A stretch of 10,679 bases of DNA from an uncultured Clostridia bacterium (GTDB lineage: Bacteria > Bacillota > Clostridia > UBA1381), in assembly GCA_910585485.1 (NCBI GenBank), contig CAJUEZ010000058.1, positions 1 to 10,679 on the forward strand, read 5' to 3'. Positions 5,814-10,679 of this stretch are shown here, in pieces. Numbering within the stretch: the stretch's first letter is position 1; each line of letters begins with the position of its first letter. Under the pieces are notes generated by a model. It ran no database searches. It had not been told where the DNA came from and saw nothing but the letters and a program-made list of their open reading frames with translations. The position numbers were made by a program, and so were the translations under genes.

Positions 5814-7178
5814 ATGTTTGATTTTACTGTGACGCTTGACAGAGAGGGAAAAAAGCCTATTTATGAACAGCTTTATTCTTACATAGCGGAGGAAATCCGC
5901 GCGAAAGGGTTAAAGGAAAATGAGAGAATGCCGTCAAAAAAATCGTTGTCAAAGCATTTGGGGATAAGTGTAAATACGGTTGAAACGGCATACGCGCTTT
6001 TAACCGACGAAGGATATTTAAAAGCTAAGCCGAGAAGCGGGTATTACGTATGCCGTATAGACGCGCCGATAGGTAAAGATGTTATACGATACCGCAGCAA
6101 AGCGAAAAAGAACTGTGATAATTACAGGATTGATTTCAGAACAAACGCGGTGGACGTTGCCTCATTTCCTTATTCAACGTGGGCAAGGCTGTCTAAAAAT
6201 GTTATGTATTCGACTCCCGAATATCTTAATACCGGGGACGTTATGGGCGATTATGAACTTAGGGAAAGCATTGCAAAGTATCTGCATGAATTTAGAGGTG
6301 TGAATTGCTCGCCTGAGCAGATAATAGTTGGCGCGGGCATAGAGTATTTAACAATGCTCCTTGCGGAACTTTTTGAAAATAGGGCGGTGTTTGCTCTTGA
6401 AAATCCAGGTTATGGAAAGGTAAATACAATACTGAAAAACAACAATAAAAGAATTAATTATATCGGAGTTGATGAAAACGGTCTGAGCGTAGACGAACTG
6501 AAAAAAACTGATTCTGATATAGTTTATGTAACCCCGTCACATCAATTTCCGACTGGCGCGGTTATGCCTGTGGGCAGGCGTATGGAACTCATAAAGTGGG
6601 CGCAGGAGCGTAAAGGACGGTATATAATCGAGGACGATTATAACGGCGAGTTTAATTTTTCCGTAAAGCCGATACCTGCAATGCAGGGGTTGAGTACAGA
6701 CGGAAAAGTTATATATCTTAGCACGTTTTCGCGCGTGCTTGCGCCATCGGTAAGAGTTGCGTATATGGTGCTGCCTGATAAAATGCTTGATAAGTTTATG
6801 AAACGGTTTTCCTCGTATTCCTCGACAGTGCCTCGTTTTGAACAGCACACGCTGAACGAGTTTATATCGGGAGGGTATTTTTCAAGACATTTAAACCGCG
6901 TAAAAAATATTTACAGAAAACGTCGGGACAAACTTATAGACGCGATTGCGGGAAAGAACATAAAAATAACGGGTGAACGCGCGGGACTTCATATTGTCGT
7001 AAAAACTCCGAGTGCAAAGGAAATTATCAAGACTGCACGTGATAGGGGAATACGTCTTTATGATATGGATACCTACTATTTTGAAAGAGGAAAGCAAAGC
7101 AATGCAATTATAATCGGCTATGCAGGTGTGAGTGATAGTGACATTGAAGAACTTGGTGACATATTTAAAAACAAGTAA
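5814..7178 (+). CDS. pdxR: MocR/GntR regulator of vitamin B6 synthesis (PdxR-like), PLP lysine replaced
   Basis: A 454-residue MocR-type regulator: an N-terminal GntR winged helix-turn-helix (about residues 13-80, including MPSKKSLSKHLGISVNTVET) and a long C-terminal domain of the class I aminotransferase fold (about 105-454). Fold-type I landmarks are NPGYG (197-201), TPSHQFPTGAVMP (240-252), EDDYNGEF (273-280, with D274 where the pyridine-nitrogen Asp is expected) and STFSRVLAPSVRVAYMVLP (303-321). In MocR proteins this last motif normally reads SK and the Lys holds PLP. Here it is R307, 33 residues after D274, the same spacing as D279-K312 in GabR. Divergence from pdxST points to a PdxR role: activating pdxST when PLP is low and repressing itself. 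Without the lysine, PLP could bind only non-covalently. The start ATG has a weak GGGG site at 5803-5806. Confidence 0.88.
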   Translation: MFDFTVTLDREGKKPIYEQLYSYIAEEIRAKGLKENERMPSKKSLSKHLGISVNTVETAYALLTDEGYLKAKPRSGYYVCRIDAPIGKDVIRYRSKAKKNCDNYRIDFRTNAVDVASFPYSTWARLSKNVMYSTPEYLNTGDVMGDYELRESIAKYLHEFRGVNCSPEQIIVGAGIEYLTMLLAELFENRAVFALENPGYGKVNTILKNNNKRINYIGVDENGLSVDELKKTDSDIVYVTPSHQFPTGAVMPVGRRMELIKWAQERKGRYIIEDDYNGEFNFSVKPIPAMQGLSTDGKVIYLSTFSRVLAPSVRVAYMVLPDKMLDKFMKRFSSYSSTVPRFEQHTLNEFISGGYFSRHLNRVKNIYRKRRDKLIDAIAGKNIKITGERAGLHIVVKTPSAKEIIKTARDRGIRLYDMDTYYFERGKQSNAIIIGYAGVSDSDIEELGDIFKNK

Positions 7179-7184
7179 AAATCA

Positions 7185-7216
7185 TAAAAAAATCGGAACA
7201 AGCGAAACTTGTTCCG
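7185..7216 (-). terminator. Rho-independent terminator of the tRNA-Gly gene
   Basis: CGGAACAAG (7194-7202) and CTTGTTCCG (7208-7216) form a perfect 9-base stem with a CGAAA loop. On the minus strand it is followed by a T-rich run (bases 7192 down to 7186), so it terminates the tRNA transcript, starting three bases beyond the tRNA 3' end. On the plus strand no T-run follows, so pdxR has no obvious terminator of its own. Confidence 0.85.
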
Positions 7217-7219
7217 AAA

Positions 7220-7294
7220 TGGAGCGGAAGACGAGATTCGAACTCGCGACGTTCACCTTGGCAAGGTGACGCTCTACCACTGAGCCACTCCCGC
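7220..7294 (-). tRNA. tRNA-Gly (anticodon GCC)
   Basis: The minus strand folds into a standard cloverleaf of 75 bases. The acceptor stem GCGGGAG pairs with CTTCCGC with one G-U pair. The D arm contains GGCTCAGTGGTAGAGC. The anticodon stem TCACC/GGTGA encloses the loop TTGCCAA, giving anticodon GCC for glycine codons GGC and GGU. The T arm contains GGTTCGAATC-like sequence (GAGTTCGAATCTC). Discriminator T and an encoded CCA close the 3' end. It is a single-gene unit with its own promoter and terminator. Confidence 0.97.
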
Positions 7295-7308
7295 ATTACT
7301 TGTTTTGT

Positions 7309-7337
7309 ATTATAGCACGGTGAAAATAAATTGTCAA
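7309..7337 (-). promoter_or_regulatory. Consensus promoter of tRNA-Gly
   Basis: The minus strand has TTGACA (7332-7337), a spacer of exactly 17 bases and TATAAT (7309-7314): a perfect sigma-A/sigma-70 consensus. The tRNA begins 14 bases after the -10, so the primary 5' leader is only about 7-8 bases, short for RNase P processing but workable. Confidence 0.9.
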
Positions 7338-7380
7338 GCCTTTTTTTGAAAAAAATTGTGGTATTTCTTGTCTGATAATA

Positions 7381-7409
7381 TTGATAAATCATTGATTTTA
7401 TGGTAAAAT
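7381..7409 (+). promoter_or_regulatory. Likely purL promoter
   Basis: TTGATA (7381-7386), 17 bases and TAAAAT (7404-7409) match the sigma-A consensus at five of six positions in each hexamer. The predicted start near 7416 leaves a leader of about 35 bases before purL. That is too short for a purine or PRPP riboswitch, and none is visible. The divergent tRNA promoter lies upstream; apart from these two promoters I see nothing in 7295-7450. Confidence 0.7.
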
Positions 7410-7450
7410 GATTACATATTGATTTTATTAGATAAAAAAGGAGCAGAAGT

Positions 7451-10400
7451 ATGGAAAACGTGAGAAGAATTTATGTTGAAAAAAAGCGTGGCTTTGACGT
7501 TGAGGCACAGAGTATTTTGGAAGATTTAAGGGAAAATCTGTCGCTTTCAGGACTTCGTGAGGTACGTCTTATAAACCGTTATGACGTCGAGGGAATATCG
7601 GATGAGGAGTATAAAAAGGCAAGAAATCTGATTTTTTCAGAACCGCCTGTCGATTATGCCTATGACGAAACGATTGATATAAGCGAGGGAAAGGTGTTCG
7701 CGGTTGAGTATCTTCCGGGTCAGTTTGACCAGCGCGCAGCATCTGCCGAGGAATGTATTTCCATTCTTACGGAAAAGGAACGTCCGAGAGTAAGGAGCGC
7801 AAAGGTTTACGTGCTTATAGGAGAGGTCAGCCAAGAGGAACTTGAAAAAGCTAAGAAATATCTTATAAACCCGGTTGAGGCGAGAGAGGCGCTTTTGGAG
7901 AAACCGCAATCGCTGGATATGGAACACGTTATTCCGGATGATGTAGCTGTTGTTGACGGTTTCATTGATATGGACAAGACCGCTATGCAGGAATTCCTTG
8001 GCGCAATGGGATTTGCGATGGATATGGACGATTTGGCATTCTGTCAGGAATATTTTAAATCAACGGAAAAGCGCAATCCGACCGTTACGGAACTTCGAAT
8101 GATTGACACATATTGGTCAGACCATTGCCGTCATACTACTTTTTCAACAAAAATCAATAATGTTACAATTAACAGCGGTAAATATGCCGATGTTATTTCT
8201 GCTTCCTATGAGGAATATAAAAAAGCAAAGGCAAATCTTTATGCGCCTGACCGCGACACTTGCCTTATGAATATGGCTACTATTATCGTAAAACAACTGA
8301 AGAAAAAGGGTCTTTTAAAGGAAATTGACGAGTCGGAGGAAATTAACGCATGCTCAATCGTTGTGCCTGTTGATGTTGACGGCAAAGACGAGGATTGGCT
8401 TATAATGTTTAAAAATGAAACGCATAATCACCCGACTGAAATTGAGCCGTTCGGCGGCGCGGCAACGTGTCTTGGCGGAGCAATCCGCGACCCGCTTTCA
8501 GGCAGAAGCTATGTATATCAGGCAATGCGCGTCACAGGAAGCGGCGACCCGAGAGTGTCGCTTAGTGATACGCACGCGGGAAAATTAATGCAGAGAAAAA
8601 TTACAAAGGGCGCGTCCTCAGGATACAGTTCCTACGGCAACCAGATTGGTCTTGCAACGGGACAGGTGCAGGAGATTTACCATGAGGGTTATGTTGCAAA
8701 GAGAATGGAAATCGGCGCGGTAATCGGCGCCGCTCCAAAGAAGAATGTTATCCGCGAAGTTCCGTCTAAGGGAGATGTTATCATTCTTCTCGGCGGACGC
8801 ACGGGACGCGACGGTATCGGCGGCGCGACAGGCTCGTCAAAGGCGCATGACGAAAAGAGCGTTTTGACCTGCGGAAGTGAGGTTCAGAAAGGTAATCCGC
8901 CCGTTGAGAGAAAAATACAGAGACTTTTCCGTGACGAAAAGGTCACAACGCTTATAAAACGCTGTAATGACTTCGGCGCGGGCGGTGTGTCTGTCGCAAT
9001 CGGCGAGTTGGCGGACGGACTTGTAATAGATTTGGACAAAGTACCTAAAAAGTACGAGGGACTTGACGGCACTGAACTTGCGATAAGCGAGTCGCAGGAG
9101 AGAATGGCTGTCGTAGTACGCGCGGAGGACGCGGACAAATTTATTGAATATTCAAATGCGGAAAATCTGGAAGCGACTAAGGTAGCCGTGGTAACTGACG
9201 AGAACAGACTTGTTATGAATTGGCGCGGAAAGACAATCTGTGACATTTCACGCGATTTTCTAAACACAAACGGCGCGACAAAGAATACAGATATTGAGGT
9301 TGTGCTTCCCGACAGTGAAAATACCTTCTTTAAGAGAGAAGAGGTGACAGACGTTAAGGCAAAGTGGCTTGAAACGCTGTCTGACTTGAATGTCTGCTCA
9401 CAAAAGGGACTTTGTGAGAAGTTTGATAGTACAATCGGAGCAAATAGCGTGCTTATGCCGTTTGGTGGTAAGTATCAGCTTACTCCGTCAGATGGTATGG
9501 CAGCGAAAGTGCCTGTACTTGGCGGTGAAACAAACACGGCAACTGTCATGACGTTTGGCTATAATCCTAATTTGTCAAGTTGGAGTCCGTACCACGGTGC
9601 GGTATACGCAATAGTAGAGTCTGTTTCAAAGGCAGTTGCTTTGGGTGCGGACTATAAAAAGATTTATCTGACATTCCAGGAATATTTTGAGCGTTTGGGT
9701 ACTGACCCGAAACGTTGGGGTAAGCCGTTCTCGGCGCTTTTGGGGGCGTACAGAACACAGCTTGAATTGGGTATTGCCGCAATCGGCGGTAAGGACTCAA
9801 TGAGCGGAAGCTTCAATGAACTTGACGTGCCGCCGACTTTGACATCATTCGCAGTTGCGCCGGTTAAGGCGGATAAGGTTGTATCACAGGAAATTAAAAA
9901 ATCAGGCTCAAGGCTTGTTATGTTCACGGTTAAACGTGATGAAAACGACCTGCCCGATTTTGACGCGCTAAAGCAGATGTATGACAAGGTACATACGCTT
10001 ATTGCAGATGGAAAAGCATTATCGGCAAGTGTAGTGAAAGGCTATGGATTGGCTGAGACAGTGTCAAAAATGGCATTTGGTAATATGATTGGTGTTGAAT
10101 TTGATAAGGATATAACTAATGATATGCTGTTTAACGCTCCGCTTGGCTCAATCGTTCTTGAAGTTGAGGACGATATAGACGGCGAGGTTACTGTCGGCGT
10201 AACGGGTGGAAACAGCTTTAAAATCGGCAGTGTGGAAATTCCGCTTGACGAGGCTGTTCGCGCATGGAAAACACCGCTTGAAAAGGTATTCCCGACAAAG
10301 GCGGGTAATTTCACTTCCGAGCCTGAAACCTACAGCTATGACAAGATAAATATTACGGTTGCGACTGAGAAATTTGCAAAGCCGAGAATATTTATTCCTG

Positions 10401-10679
10401 TTTTCCCGGGTACGAACTGCGAATATGATACCGCGCGCGTATTTGAAAAAGCGGGCGGTGTCGCGGACGTATTTGTTGTAAGAAACCTTACGGCTGATGA
10501 TGTTGCGTATTCAATGCGCGAAATGGAAAAGAGAATAAATAACTCACAGATTGTAATGATACCGGGCGGTTTTTCGGGTGGTGACGAGCCTGAGGGAAGC
10601 GGTAAGTTTATCGCGACAGCGTTCCGTAACCCGCTTGTAAAGGACGCGGTTATGAACATGCTCAAAAACCGTGACGGCT
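7451..10679 (+). CDS. purL: Phosphoribosylformylglycinamidine synthase, single-chain (3' end outside window)
   Basis: Step four of purine synthesis: formylglycinamide ribonucleotide, ATP and glutamine give the formylglycinamidine ribonucleotide. The visible part is 1,076 residues with no stop, of the long single-chain type (roughly 1,230-1,300 residues in full). Start ATG 7451 follows AAGGAG at 7438-7443. Seen in order: an N-terminal PurS-like region; the synthase core with YWSDHCRHTTF (H225, H228), ETHNHPTEIEPFGGAATCLG (H325, H327), GGRTGRDGIGGATGSS (448-463) and GGKDSMSGSF (779-788); then the class I glutaminase domain from about 975 with PVFPGTNCEYD (983-993) and IPGGFSGGDEPEGSG from about 1037. 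The sequence stops just before the expected GxCNG nucleophile, so the catalytic Cys, His and Glu of the glutaminase lie outside the window. It has its own promoter and no upstream partner on the same strand. Confidence 0.97.
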   Translation, partial: MENVRRIYVEKKRGFDVEAQSILEDLRENLSLSGLREVRLINRYDVEGISDEEYKKARNLIFSEPPVDYAYDETIDISEGKVFAVEYLPGQFDQRAASAEECISILTEKERPRVRSAKVYVLIGEVSQEELEKAKKYLINPVEAREALLEKPQSLDMEHVIPDDVAVVDGFIDMDKTAMQEFLGAMGFAMDMDDLAFCQEYFKSTEKRNPTVTELRMIDTYWSDHCRHTTFSTKINNVTINSGKYADVISASYEEYKKAKANLYAPDRDTCLMNMATIIVKQLKKKGLLKEIDESEEINACSIVVPVDVDGKDEDWLIMFKNETHNHPTEIEPFGGAATCLGGAIRDPLSGRSYVYQAMRVTGSGDPRVSLSDTHAGKLMQRKITKGASSGYSSYGNQIGLATGQVQEIYHEGYVAKRMEIGAVIGAAPKKNVIREVPSKGDVIILLGGRTGRDGIGGATGSSKAHDEKSVLTCGSEVQKGNPPVERKIQRLFRDEKVTTLIKRCNDFGAGGVSVAIGELADGLVIDLDKVPKKYEGLDGTELAISESQERMAVVVRAEDADKFIEYSNAENLEATKVAVVTDENRLVMNWRGKTICDISRDFLNTNGATKNTDIEVVLPDSENTFFKREEVTDVKAKWLETLSDLNVCSQKGLCEKFDSTIGANSVLMPFGGKYQLTPSDGMAAKVPVLGGETNTATVMTFGYNPNLSSWSPYHGAVYAIVESVSKAVALGADYKKIYLTFQEYFERLGTDPKRWGKPFSALLGAYRTQLELGIAAIGGKDSMSGSFNELDVPPTLTSFAVAPVKADKVVSQEIKKSGSRLVMFTVKRDENDLPDFDALKQMYDKVHTLIADGKALSASVVKGYGLAETVSKMAFGNMIGVEFDKDITNDMLFNAPLGSIVLEVEDDIDGEVTVGVTGGNSFKIGSVEIPLDEAVRAWKTPLEKVFPTKAGNFTSEPETYSYDKINITVATEKFAKPRIFIPVFPGTNCEYDTARVFEKAGGVADVFVVRNLTADDVAYSMREMEKRINNSQIVMIPGGFSGGDEPEGSGKFIATAFRNPLVKDAVMNMLKNRDG

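Noticed and set aside
6733..6735. R307 of the regulator as a sequencing error
   Set aside because: Three simultaneous base changes would be needed from either lysine codon, and the surrounding frame is intact.
7410..7450. Purine or PRPP riboswitch before purL
   Set aside because: The predicted leader is only about 35 bases with no stable stems or recognisable core.
8884..9267. 127-codon antisense ORF within purL, with others at 9664-9987, 10042-10314 and 10336-10665
   Set aside because: They lie opposite the highly conserved purL frame, have Ser/Thr-rich low-complexity translations typical of shadows, and lack ribosome binding sites.
1..10679. Mobile element, phage, CRISPR or defence system
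   Set aside because: No transposase, integrase, terminal inverted repeats, spaced repeat array or defence domains were seen on either strand; the tRNA-Gly is not followed by an integrase or a duplicated tRNA end.

Overview
The window looks like chromosomal sequence from a Gram-positive anaerobe of the Clostridia. The evidence is strong AGGAGG-type ribosome binding sites, A-rich codon use with many ATA codons, tight operons, a PdxS/PdxT-type vitamin B6 pathway under a MocR regulator, and a long single-chain PurL. Genus cannot be read from the sequence. There is no phage, insertion sequence, CRISPR array or toxin system; most genes are housekeeping. Both edges cut through genes (rnhB on the left, purL on the right).

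Bases 1-4028, plus strand: a co-directional cluster of rnhB (3' part), yraN, an M19-family dipeptidase, rsmE, a Sir2-type deacylase and an Sfp-type phosphopantetheinyl transferase. Spacing is tight (ATGA overlaps at rnhB/yraN and sirtuin/PPTase, 12 bases before the dipeptidase) except for two looser gaps. The gap at 2605-2736 holds a broken fragment of a copper-amine-oxidase-N-like (PF07833 type) domain between near-identical 15-base repeats exactly 120 bases apart. The gap at 1747-1860 is unexplained.

Bases 4007-5813, minus strand: pdxS and pdxT, which form the PLP synthase, end in a hairpin terminator that overlaps the pdxT stop codon. Just beyond lies a 66-residue minus-strand gene of unknown function with an excellent ribosome binding site, overlapping the PPTase end convergently. 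A perfect inverted repeat with 8-base arms lies between pdxS and the divergent pdxR. It overlaps the likely -35 elements of both genes, as expected for a regulator that activates pdxST and represses itself.

Bases 5814-7178, plus strand: PdxR-like MocR/GntR regulator with an aminotransferase-fold domain. Its expected PLP-binding lysine is arginine (R307). This is the most interesting single observation: the apparent PLP-sensing regulator of the B6 genes cannot form the usual internal aldimine.

Bases 7185-7337, minus strand: a complete tRNA-Gly(GCC) unit with a consensus promoter (TTGACA, 17 bases, TATAAT), encoded CCA and hairpin terminator. Bases 7381-10679, plus strand: a good sigma-A-type promoter followed by purL, open to the window edge. 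I did not find an obviously new multi-gene system. The points to follow up are the regulator lacking its lysine, the small gene beside pdxT, and the decayed domain fragment in the first operon.
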